From the NCBI RefSeq assembly GCF_019455385.1, contig NZ_JACOFR010000005.1, positions 186,001-250,000 on the forward strand: a DNA stretch of 64,000 bases, given 5' to 3'. The notes below the pieces were generated by a model, which saw only the letters and a program-made list of their open reading frames with translations, was not told the DNA's origin and did not search any database. Below are positions 26,417 to 34,381 of the stretch, piece by piece. The stretch's first letter is position 1. Every line of letters begins with the position of its first letter. The stretch comes from Bradyrhizobium sp. BR 10289. GTDB taxonomy: Bacteria; Pseudomonadota; Alphaproteobacteria; Rhizobiales; Xanthobacteraceae. A program made the translations under genes and the position numbers.

Positions 26417-27196
26417 ATGACACAGCGTAGCTACAAATATCTGATCATCGAGAAGCGGGCCAGCGGCGTCGCCGTTGTGACGATGAACCGGCCGGAAATT
26501 CTGAACGCGATAAACTGGGAAATGCACGAGGAGCTGGAACAGGTCTTTGTGGATCTCGACAACGATGAGTCCGTCCGTGCGATCGTTCTGACCGGTGCGG
26601 GACGCGGTTTCTGCTCGGGCGGAGATCAGAAGTCGCTCGACAAGGGCAAGGGCCCGTCGCCAACGAGGGGCGGGCGCCACCTCATCCGCAATATGCTTGA
26701 GGTCGAGGTGCCGATTATCGGCGCCGTCAACGGCGTTGCTGTCGGTCTCGGTGCAACGCTTGCATTGTTCTGCGACGTCATCTTCGCAAGCCCCACCGCG
26801 CGATTTGCCGATACTCATGTTACGGCCGGCGTGGTGGCCGGAGATGGCGGCGCGGTGATCTGGCCGCTGCTGATCGGACCGGTGCGAGCGAAACACTATC
26901 TCATGACGGGCGAGTTCCTTTCGGCGGAAAAGGCGGCGTCTATGGGGATGATCAACGAAGTCATTTCTGACCGGGACGTCAAGGATGCGGCGATCGAGTA
27001 CGCCGAGATGCTTGCCGGCGGTCCGCAGAAGTCAATCGTTTGGACGAAATACAGCGTCAACAAGATTATCAAGCAGTATGCGCACCTGCTGCTCGATACT
27101 TCGCTTGCACTGGAGGCACTAACGTTCACGTCGCCAGAGCGACGGGAAGCCGCAGCCGCATTTGCAGAGAAGCGGAAACGCTTCGCAGAGCGATAA
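26417..27196 (+). CDS. Enoyl-CoA hydratase/isomerase family protein
   Basis: A 259-residue crotonase-fold protein with TGAGRGFCSGGDQKSL near residue 60 and AVNGVAVGLGATLALFCD near residue 100, forming the oxyanion hole. The catalytic-region residues differ from classical hydratase, so the exact reaction is open. AAAAGGAAAAGATCA precedes the ATG. It lies 115 bases after the flavin reductase, and its codon use looks more like the local alphaproteobacterial genes than like the very GC-rich genes just upstream, so it may be a separate addition to the cluster. Confidence 0.88.
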   Translation: MTQRSYKYLIIEKRASGVAVVTMNRPEILNAINWEMHEELEQVFVDLDNDESVRAIVLTGAGRGFCSGGDQKSLDKGKGPSPTRGGRHLIRNMLEVEVPIIGAVNGVAVGLGATLALFCDVIFASPTARFADTHVTAGVVAGDGGAVIWPLLIGPVRAKHYLMTGEFLSAEKAASMGMINEVISDRDVKDAAIEYAEMLAGGPQKSIVWTKYSVNKIIKQYAHLLLDTSLALEALTFTSPERREAAAAFAEKRKRFAER

Positions 27197-27236
27197 GTGA
27201 GTGTCGAATGCTTTGATGCAGTAGAGGAGACATCAC

Positions 27237-28493
27237 GTGAAGAATTGGGTCGGAAAGGAACTCGGAATGAGCGACGGTCTTATTCATCTCGCCATCGCAG
27301 CCGTCCTGACGATTGCGCTATCGGTCTTGCCGGCCAAAGCCCAGAAAAAATATGACCCCGGCGCCAGCGAAACGGAGATCAAGGTCGGTCAGACCATGCC
27401 ATTCTCCGGACCGGCATCGGCTTATGCCTCGATCGGCAAGACAGAGGCCGCCTATTTCAGGATGATCAACGATCGGGGCGGCATCAACGGCCGCAAGATC
27501 AACTTGATCCAGTATGACGACGCCTATTCGCCGCCGAAGGCGGTGGAGCAGGTGCGCAAGCTCGTCGAGAGCGACGAGGTGCTCCTGACTTTCCAGATTG
27601 TCGGTACGCCTTCAAACGCAGCAGTGCAGAAATACCTCAATTCCAAAAAAGTGCCACAGCTGTTCGCGGCCGCCAGCGGCTCGAGGTTCTCCGATTCGAA
27701 GAACTTTCCGTGGACGATGGGCTATGATCCAAACAACTTTGTCGAGGGGCGCATCTACGGCCAGTATATCCTGAAGGAGCATCCGAACGCCAAGATCGGT
27801 GTACTTTATCAGAATGACGATTTCGGCAAGGACTGTCTGAACGGCATCAAGGCGGGGCTCGGAGACAAGGCCACCAAGATGGTGGTCGCGGAAGCTGCCT
27901 ACGAAGTGACCGATCCGATCGTCGATTCGCAGGTCCTCAGGATCAAGGATGCCGGCGCCGACCTGTTCTTCATCGCCGCCACCCCGAAGCAGGCAGCGCA
28001 GGCGATCAAGAAGACGGCCGAGATCGGGTGGCGTCCGGTGCAGATCGTCGACATGAAGGCTAGCTCGGTCGGTAGCGTCTTGAAACCGGCCGGGCTTGAA
28101 AACGCCAACGGTCTCATCAGTACCAGTTACGGCAAGGAGCCGCTCGATCCGCAATGGAAGGACGATTCGGGCGTAAAGCGCTATCTTGCCTTCATGGAGA
28201 AGTACTATCCGGAGGGGGACAAAGGCTCGAACTTCAACACTTATGCCTACGGCGCGGCACAGCTTCTGGTCCACGTGCTGGAGCAATGCGGCGATGACCT
28301 GACGCGCGAGAACGTCATGAATCAGGCGGCCTCGCTTAAGAATGTCACGAGCGACCTCTCGCTGCCCGGGATCATAATTAATACCTCGCCGACCGACTAC
28401 CTCCTTCACAAACGGTTGCAGATGATGCGGTTCAACGGCGAACGCTGGGAGCCGTTCGGCCCAATCCTGGAGGTTGCGGGGTCTGCGGGCTAG
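27237..28493 (+). CDS. Branched-chain-amino-acid-type ABC substrate-binding protein
   Basis: A 418-residue periplasmic binding protein of the LivJ type (PBP1 fold). It has a signal sequence (hydrophobic AIAAVLTIALSVLPAKAQ, cleavage near residue 36), then EIKVGQTMPFSGPASAY, DRGGINGRKINLI and the paired-lobe layout. The GTG at 27237 is set by AGAGGAGA 8 bases upstream. No permease or ATPase genes follow, so it must work with a transporter encoded elsewhere or act as an orphan sensor. It probably captures the substrate of the preceding catabolic genes. A strong terminator follows 20 bases after the stop. Confidence 0.9.
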   Translation: MKNWVGKELGMSDGLIHLAIAAVLTIALSVLPAKAQKKYDPGASETEIKVGQTMPFSGPASAYASIGKTEAAYFRMINDRGGINGRKINLIQYDDAYSPPKAVEQVRKLVESDEVLLTFQIVGTPSNAAVQKYLNSKKVPQLFAAASGSRFSDSKNFPWTMGYDPNNFVEGRIYGQYILKEHPNAKIGVLYQNDDFGKDCLNGIKAGLGDKATKMVVAEAAYEVTDPIVDSQVLRIKDAGADLFFIAATPKQAAQAIKKTAEIGWRPVQIVDMKASSVGSVLKPAGLENANGLISTSYGKEPLDPQWKDDSGVKRYLAFMEKYYPEGDKGSNFNTYAYGAAQLLVHVLEQCGDDLTRENVMNQAASLKNVTSDLSLPGIIINTSPTDYLLHKRLQMMRFNGERWEPFGPILEVAGSAG

Positions 28494-28512
28494 TTGCTAA
28501 GTTATGGTGTTA

Positions 28513-28542
28513 AATCGGCGGTCTGTGGGCCGCCGATTTTTT
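28513..28542 (+). terminator. Rho-independent terminator after the binding-protein gene
   Basis: AATCGGCGG (28513-28521) and CCGCCGATT (28530-28538) form a perfect 9-bp stem with an 8-base loop, followed by TTTTTT (28537-28542). It closes the transcription unit ending at 28493. Confidence 0.9.
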
Positions 28543-29391
28543 CGGGGACGTCTACGTTGGGATCTTCCCGGAATTCTCGCCGATCGACAGCACCGCGTGC
28601 CGGATCAGGCGCGAATCCTCGACCTCGGCTTTGACGATGCTTCGTTTCCCGATACACAGGATCGCGGATCATCTCGACGAAGACGGAGACGATTGGAAAT
28701 TCGGCGATGAAGCAGCGCCGAGAGCTCCGAAGTGATCGGGCTCACTTTCCGCCGCTGGCGACGGCACGCCCAGCAGATTATCTAATCGACGCCGACGCCA
28801 TCGCGACATCAGGGAAATCTCACGGGAAACGTTCCCGCGCTTTAAGATTTCCTCGAACAGAAACAGCAGCCCAACTCCTTGACGTCAGGCAGATCGAGAT
28901 GTCTCTGGATAAACTCGAGGCGCGACTTTCTCGCATTCACATGGCTGCCTCTCTTAGTTGTGTACGCGGCTCCATGGCGCGTGGAATTCATTTCGAATCC
29001 GGGACATCGCATCGCTCGCGACGCTGTTGGTTAACAGGGGGTACGGCCTGGCGACTTTGCTGGGGCGGCCAGCTCAGACGGTCGACATGCGCGTGGATTT
29101 CTGCGGCGAGCGTTTGAAGCCGCACTGATTATCGAAGCCAAAGTTCGTCACCACAGAGGTAACTTGGCGACCGTCGATGCGTCCGTGCGTGCACAGCGCG
29201 CACCGCAGCCGGATGGTTTTTCTCACTGCGGATCACCGCTCAACTCAGACATAGTACTTGCGGAAACCTAGAAGCGCGGTTTCAACGGGGCGTTGATGAT
29301 CCACGGGAAGCCAGGCTCTGTCGGGGGTCATTTGATATGATTGACTACGAATTCGGGACATCGACAATCATAAATGTGAACCGGAGCCGGC
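28543..29391. other. Gene-poor stretch between two catabolic clusters
   Basis: About 850 bases with only short, unconserved reading frames on both strands. No insertion-sequence ends, RNA gene or recognisable protein fragment could be identified in translations of either strand. It is best explained as decayed sequence at the junction between separately acquired cargo units. Confidence 0.5.
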
Positions 29392-29862
29392 TCAGCGGCG
29401 TATGATTTTCTTGAGGATTTCGGTAAGTGTCCGAAATTCATCTCGGGTCAAGGGGGCGAAGGTCTCGCCAGAAATCTCGCCAACAGTTTGAATCGCGGCG
29501 TCCGCTACCCGTCGGCCCTTTTCAGTTAGATCGATCTGGCGTCGACGGGGATCCAAAGGATCCTTGGAGCTCTTGATCAGGCCACGTGACTTTAGGCGAT
29601 TGATAACGCCGGTGATAGTAGCTGAATCGTAGTGAATGAGCCGCCCTAAGTGGTTTTGAGAGCAAGGTCCGACCTCCTTCAACTTCGCTAGAGTTGAAAA
29701 TTGGGGCGCCGTCAATTCTTCAATCATCCGGGCCGCGAAGATTGACGTGTGAGTACGAAGCGCAACGCGCAATAAAAAACCCGGTGCGTCATCCAGCCTG
29801 TATGAATCTATAGCGTCTTTCACTTTCTCCGCCGACGGCGACTTCGTTTTTGTTTGCACCAC
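29392..29862 (-). CDS. MarR-family regulator of the pyridine-carboxylate operon (NicR/PicR-like)
   Basis: A 156-residue MarR protein with the winged helix (CSQNHLGRLIHYDSATITGV, then LKSRGLIKSSKDPLDPRRRQ, the D-x-R wing) and N- and C-terminal dimerisation helices. It starts at GTG 29862 with AAGGA upstream and is divergent from the dehydrogenase operon, as nicR and picR are in nicotinate and picolinate degraders. A pair of operator-like palindromes lies at 30142-30176, overlapping a possible promoter for the operon. Repression relieved by a pyridine intermediate such as 6-hydroxynicotinate is inferred from the family. Confidence 0.88.
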   Translation of the reverse strand: MVQTKTKSPSAEKVKDAIDSYRLDDAPGFLLRVALRTHTSIFAARMIEELTAPQFSTLAKLKEVGPCSQNHLGRLIHYDSATITGVINRLKSRGLIKSSKDPLDPRRRQIDLTEKGRRVADAAIQTVGEISGETFAPLTRDEFRTLTEILKKIIRR

Positions 29863-30124
29863 TTTTGCGTCCTTGCGGTAGGTTGCCTTCTCTCATTTCG
29901 AGAAGGGATCGACATTCAGCTCCGAACGCCTCCGGCGCCGGTCGCTTGTCTACATTCCTTGAGCACTGGAATCCATCTTTGTTCGACTTCGGCTGGCCTT
30001 ATCGCTTTGCTGTGCCTCGATGCCGGCCGGTGGACGCCCTTTTGGCGCGTCGGTCCCTCCTGCCCTGGAAACTGCCGTTTACTCGACCAGGGGCTGAAGC
30101 CGCTCAGCCGAGTCTGGCTTGCCT

Positions 30125-30176
30125 TTGATCACGGTCGCGTTTACTCGTATACGAGCGTAGCACTTGCATACGAGTG
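30125..30176 (+). promoter_or_regulatory. Putative operon promoter with paired MarR-type operators
   Basis: TTGATC (30125-30130) and TATACG (30148-30153) are spaced by 17 bases, a plausible -35/-10 pair reading toward the dehydrogenase. The -10 overlaps the perfect palindrome CTCGTATACGAG (30144-30155). A related imperfect palindrome, CACTTGCATACGAGTG (30161-30176), has its centre 19 bases further on, about two helical turns, as expected for two MarR dimers on one face of the DNA. Confidence 0.55.
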
Positions 30177-30268
30177 ATAGGTGCATTAATGTCCCGGGAT
30201 TGCTCTCGGGATGAGCTCCCCACCTTTGCGGGCAAGCGGCGAGTACCCGAACAAGACTGGATGTGCGG

Positions 30269-32527
30269 ATGTCGGCGACTGACAACATGAGTTCCGTTCG
30301 GCCTGACCTGATTGAAAAGGTCACGGGACGCGCCGAGTACGTCACTGACCTGACGATTCCAGGAATGCTGCACGGATTCGTGGTTCGCTCGCCTGCCATC
30401 CACGCCCGTATCGTCACGATCGACACGAGCGCCGCCCGATCGATGGATGGCGTTTTGGACGTACTTATAGGCGAGGATGTCGCGTCCTTCGGCTGCTGGG
30501 GGGTTGTACTCAAAGACCGACCGATCCTCGCCACCGACCGGGTGCGGTATGTGGGCGAACCGGTCGCGGTAGTGATCGCCGAAACGATAGAAATCGCCCA
30601 AAACGCCGCTGAATTGGTTGATGTCGAATACGACGAGCTTCCTCGCGCCACGACCATTCACGAGGCCATTGCGGAAGATGCGCCGCTGATCCATGAGCGT
30701 CACGAAAACCTCGAAGACTTCTATTTCAAGGGTGGAGCCCGGCCGACTCAGAACAGCAACATATTCCACACCTACCGGAACAACGTCGGAGACGTTGACG
30801 CTGCGGAGGCGGCCGCGGCCTACATCCACGAAGACCGTTTCACCTTCCCGGCCATTTCTCACTTTGCAATGGAGCCGCATGCGGTCATTGCGGATTTCCA
30901 GGGTGACTCCCTGACGGTCTGGGCAGGTGCACAGACGCCGACCGCCGTTCAGAAGGTGCTGTCGCGGCTCTACGGACTGCAGTTGGCCAAGATCCGCGTG
31001 ATCGTTCCGTTTGTCGGCGGCGGGTTTGGCGGCAAGGCCTCGGTGAAGATCGAGCCTTTGGTGGCCGCTGCATCGTGGAAGGTGCAGCGCCCGGTTCGCA
31101 TTGCGCAATCCATGGCTGAATCAATGCTCACCTGCCGAAGGCTGGGCGCCGACATCACGATCCGAACGGCGGTGGACGCCAAGGGACGGATCCTCGCCAA
31201 GAGCGCCAAACTGCTCCTCGATGGCGGGGCATATTCCGACACAGGCTCAGCCGTCGCCACGAAATCGGCAAATCGCATCATGGGCCCTTACGTGGTGCCC
31301 AATCTGCGTCTCGAGGCGTGCGCGGTCTACACGAACACCGTGCCAGGTGCAGCATTCCGCTCGATCGGGGGACCGCAAGCTGTTTGGGCCAAAGAATCGC
31401 ACATGGATAATGTCGCGGCGGCAATCGGCATGGATCCGGCCGAGTTTCGGTTGCTGAACCTGGTGTCCCGCGGTGAACGCATCCGACCCGATTTGCGGCC
31501 GCTAGACATGGATATGAGCGATCTGATGGGCCGGGTGACCCGGTCGTTTGCATCGGAGGTGCAGGCGTCCAACCGGCAGGCGCGCGGACTGGCGGTCGCC
31601 GCAACCGATCCGGCCAATACGCCGATCAGTAACGCGATCATACGTCTCAAGATCGACGGGTCGATCCTCGTTTCGGTCTCCAGCATCGAAGTCGGTCAGG
31701 GGGCGCACGCGACCATGGGGCGGATCGCGGCGCAGACCTTGAAGCAGCCGACCTCGGCGGTAACCGTCTTGCGCACCGATACCGCCGTCGCCCCTTACGA
31801 TTGGGGCACAGGCGCAAGCCGATCGACCGTTGTCGTCGGCCTTTCCGTCGAGAGTGCCGCGCTCGACGCAGCCGATCAGATCCTCGAAATGGTCGCTGAC
31901 GTCTGGGAGCTTCCCCGGGAGAACCTGTCGCTCGTTGAGGGGGGCGTCTCTACCGGATCAGAGGTTCTCACTTTCCATCAGATTTTTCACCGCGCGTTGG
32001 GTGTCGATTCGGGAGAGGTCATCGGTCGCGGCGCGATTACGCCGCGCTCGAAGAAGGGCGCCCTGGTCGAGTCCCCTCTGTTTTGGGAGACTTCCGCGGG
32101 CCTCGCTGAAATCGTTGTCGATGAAGACACCGGCGAGATCCATGTCCCCCGATATGCCAGCGCCGCTGACGTCGGCCGCGTCATCAATCGCATCGCGGCG
32201 GAAGGGCAGGACGAGGGGGCTGCCATCATGGGCCTCGGACACGCGCTCTATGAAGTGCTGGAATTCGAGGATGGCCAGCCGATCAATGCGACGCCGATCG
32301 ATTATTCGATACCGCGCATCTCCGACGTTCCCCCCGTGCTTGACACCATCCTTGTCGAAAACGGCGACGGTCCTGGTCCAGGCGGCGCCAAGGGAATGGG
32401 CGAGGGTGCGATCCTTCCGGTCGCGCCAGCTATCGCCAACGCGCTGTTCTCGACCTACGGCATTCGGATCACCGACCTACCAATGACGCCCGAAAAGGTA
32501 TGGCGCGCCCTGCAGAAGAGGAACTGA
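30269..32527 (+). CDS. Molybdenum hydroxylase large subunit (xanthine-dehydrogenase family), probable nicotinate dehydrogenase
   Basis: Molybdopterin-binding catalytic subunit that hydroxylates an aromatic N-heterocycle next to the ring nitrogen. The 752-residue protein has the family's N-terminal domain (GRAEYVTDLTIPGMLHGFVV), FVGGGFGGK near residue 252 and the GGAKGMGEGA segment near residue 707, whose glutamate is the catalytic base of the family. The ATG at 30269 is used; a GTG at 30263 is possible. Context with NicC-, NicX-, NicD- and NicF-like genes suggests nicotinate to 6-hydroxynicotinate, or a picolinate counterpart. It lacks the cytochrome domains of Pseudomonas NicB. Confidence 0.88.
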   Translation: MSATDNMSSVRPDLIEKVTGRAEYVTDLTIPGMLHGFVVRSPAIHARIVTIDTSAARSMDGVLDVLIGEDVASFGCWGVVLKDRPILATDRVRYVGEPVAVVIAETIEIAQNAAELVDVEYDELPRATTIHEAIAEDAPLIHERHENLEDFYFKGGARPTQNSNIFHTYRNNVGDVDAAEAAAAYIHEDRFTFPAISHFAMEPHAVIADFQGDSLTVWAGAQTPTAVQKVLSRLYGLQLAKIRVIVPFVGGGFGGKASVKIEPLVAAASWKVQRPVRIAQSMAESMLTCRRLGADITIRTAVDAKGRILAKSAKLLLDGGAYSDTGSAVATKSANRIMGPYVVPNLRLEACAVYTNTVPGAAFRSIGGPQAVWAKESHMDNVAAAIGMDPAEFRLLNLVSRGERIRPDLRPLDMDMSDLMGRVTRSFASEVQASNRQARGLAVAATDPANTPISNAIIRLKIDGSILVSVSSIEVGQGAHATMGRIAAQTLKQPTSAVTVLRTDTAVAPYDWGTGASRSTVVVGLSVESAALDAADQILEMVADVWELPRENLSLVEGGVSTGSEVLTFHQIFHRALGVDSGEVIGRGAITPRSKKGALVESPLFWETSAGLAEIVVDEDTGEIHVPRYASAADVGRVINRIAAEGQDEGAAIMGLGHALYEVLEFEDGQPINATPIDYSIPRISDVPPVLDTILVENGDGPGPGGAKGMGEGAILPVAPAIANALFSTYGIRITDLPMTPEKVWRALQKRN

Positions 32528-32531
32528 ATTC

Positions 32532-32981
32532 ATGGAATTCAATATGTCGATGGTGGTGCCAGCGACACCGGCGGAGCTTTGGAGCACGCTGCTCGACGTC
32601 CCTCGCATATCGGGTTGCATCCCCGGCTGCGAAAGCGTCGAAGAAATCGAGCGGCTCGCAACTTACAAAGCGACCGTCAAGCAGAAGATCGGCCCCTTCA
32701 AGGTCGAGGTCCCGGCCGACATCATCGTTGAATCGATAACGGAGCCGTCTCACGTCCGCACGCGCGCCACGGGTCGCGACAAGATCACCGGGACGAGGCT
32801 GGCGGTTGTTCTCGACGTGACCGTGACGCCGGAAGGGGCGGGGTCCACATTCGCAGTGGACGCGAAGGTCGACGTGCAAGGTCGCCTCGCGACTATGGGG
32901 TTCGGAGTCATCAAGCGTCGCGTCGATCAGAACTTCGAGGAGTTCGAGAAGCGGCTCAAAGAAATGTTGGGCGCAGCCTGA
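32532..32981 (+). CDS. CoxG-like SRPBCC protein
   Basis: A 149-residue protein of the carbon-monoxide-dehydrogenase G (CoxG) family within the SRPBCC fold. The conserved start MEFNMSMVVPATPAELWSTL and PGCESVEEI are present. CoxG recruits molybdenum hydroxylases to the membrane in CO oxidisers, and such genes accompany many xanthine-dehydrogenase-type enzymes. Here it lies between the large- and medium-subunit genes, 4 bases after the first and 2 before the second, so a role in assembly or membrane docking of this hydroxylase is likely. Confidence 0.85.
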   Translation: MEFNMSMVVPATPAELWSTLLDVPRISGCIPGCESVEEIERLATYKATVKQKIGPFKVEVPADIIVESITEPSHVRTRATGRDKITGTRLAVVLDVTVTPEGAGSTFAVDAKVDVQGRLATMGFGVIKRRVDQNFEEFEKRLKEMLGAA

Positions 32982-32983
32982 TC

Positions 32984-33853
32984 ATGCTGCCTTCACCCTT
33001 CGCATTCGAGAGGCCTTCGACGATCGCCGACGCCGTGAGTGCGGTCGGAGAGTCCGGCGACGGCATGTTCTACTCCGGCGGAACCGAACTGCTGCTGGCG
33101 ATGAAGCTGCGCGTCATCCATACGGACCGGCTTATCGACATCAAGGGAATCCCTGGACTTGATCGCATTGTTCTCAACGATGCGAATGACATCGAAATCG
33201 GTGCGCGCTGTACGCACAACAAGATCGCCAGTGATCCTGTTATTCGCGAGCATGTGTTGGCGCTGTCCTCGCTCTGTGCCAACGTCGCGAACGTCAGGGT
33301 CCGCAGCGTCGGAACGATCGGAGGCAATCTGTGCTTCGGAGAGCCCCACGCCGATCCGCCGACGATGCTCGCGGCTCTGGACGCACGGCTGGTGCTTAAT
33401 GGCCCCGGCGGCACGCGTGTCGTTCACGCTGACGATTTCATTCGGAGTGAGCTGGAAACGGTGCGGGAGCCGGATGAATTACTGACGGTCATTGTGTTTC
33501 CGCGCCCGACTGGACCTGTGACATATCGGCGCTTCAAGCATGGTGAGAGGCCTTCGGTAAATGTCGCGATGGCCTGGTCGTTGGCCGCCGGCGGAAGGAC
33601 GATCAGAAGCGCCCGCGTGCGGGTCGGAGCGCTCGGTTCTCGCCCTCAGCCTTTGAAGGCCATCGAAGATGTCATCCAGGGCATATCCGTCTCCGAAGTC
33701 CGTCCGGCTATCGAAGCGGTGCTCCCGACGGCGCTGGGTGAGCTGGAAGTCAACGAGGATCGGCATGGTGGCGCCGACTATAAGCGGCATCTTGCGGGTG
33801 TCTTGCTTCTGCGAAACGCGGAAGAAGCGATCGCCGCAGCCGGGAACGCGTGA
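32984..33853 (+). CDS. Molybdenum hydroxylase FAD-binding medium subunit
   Basis: FAD-carrying electron-transfer subunit (CoxM/CutM type) of the hydroxylase. The 289-residue protein has the FAD pyrophosphate motif YSGGTELLLAMKL near residues 27-40, the second FAD motif VGTIGGNLCFGEPHADPP near residue 112 and the C-terminal CoxM domain. It starts 3 bases after the CoxG-like stop. Presence of this subunit separates the enzyme from the NicA/NicB type, which passes electrons to cytochromes, and suggests NAD or quinone as acceptor. Confidence 0.92.
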   Translation: MLPSPFAFERPSTIADAVSAVGESGDGMFYSGGTELLLAMKLRVIHTDRLIDIKGIPGLDRIVLNDANDIEIGARCTHNKIASDPVIREHVLALSSLCANVANVRVRSVGTIGGNLCFGEPHADPPTMLAALDARLVLNGPGGTRVVHADDFIRSELETVREPDELLTVIVFPRPTGPVTYRRFKHGERPSVNVAMAWSLAAGGRTIRSARVRVGALGSRPQPLKAIEDVIQGISVSEVRPAIEAVLPTALGELEVNEDRHGGADYKRHLAGVLLLRNAEEAIAAAGNA

Positions 33854-33854
33854 A

Positions 33855-34343
33855 ATGACAGATGTGTTGCCAATCTCATTCTCGTTGAACGGTCAGGCGA
33901 TCGCGATCGACGTTCAAAGCCATATGCTATTGATCGACCTAATCCGGGATCGCCTTGGCTTGAAGGGAACCAAGCGTTCCTGTGACATGGAGGTGTGCGG
34001 CGCGTGCACCGTTCTGCTCGACGGTGAGCCGATTTCGAGTTGCACCACACTCGCCGTCGATGTCGATCAGCGCGAGGTCACGACCATCGAAGGCGTGACG
34101 CCCCCCAATGGCCTGTCACGGATTCAGAAGGCGTTCGTGCTTCACGGGAGCCTTCAGTGCGGCTTCTGCACACCAGGCTTCATCATGGCGGTCACAGCGT
34201 TGCTAAAGGCGACGCCGCACCCGACCGACGAACAAATCCGTCACTACCTGCACGGCAACCTCTGCCGTTGCACCGGCTACACCAAGATTTTCGAGGCCGT
34301 AAGGAGCCTTGCCGCCGAGCAAGTCTCCGAAGATGCCGCCTAA
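33855..34343 (+). CDS. Molybdenum hydroxylase 2Fe-2S small subunit
   Basis: Iron-sulfur subunit that carries electrons from molybdopterin to FAD. The 162-residue protein has the plant-ferredoxin-type cluster (CDMEVCGACTVLLDG with its fourth cysteine in SSC) and the second [2Fe-2S] domain (QCGFCTPGF and NLCRCTGY). The ATG at 33855 lies immediately after the medium-subunit stop. Length and cysteine spacing are normal for the family. Confidence 0.94.
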   Translation: MTDVLPISFSLNGQAIAIDVQSHMLLIDLIRDRLGLKGTKRSCDMEVCGACTVLLDGEPISSCTTLAVDVDQREVTTIEGVTPPNGLSRIQKAFVLHGSLQCGFCTPGFIMAVTALLKATPHPTDEQIRHYLHGNLCRCTGYTKIFEAVRSLAAEQVSEDAA

Positions 34344-34381
34344 CCCGTTGCGAGACAGCGCAATTATCGTTTGGAGATGTC

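Noticed and set aside
27612..28409. Open frame antisense to the binding-protein gene
   Set aside because: No domain, and the sense gene has a signal peptide and complete fold.
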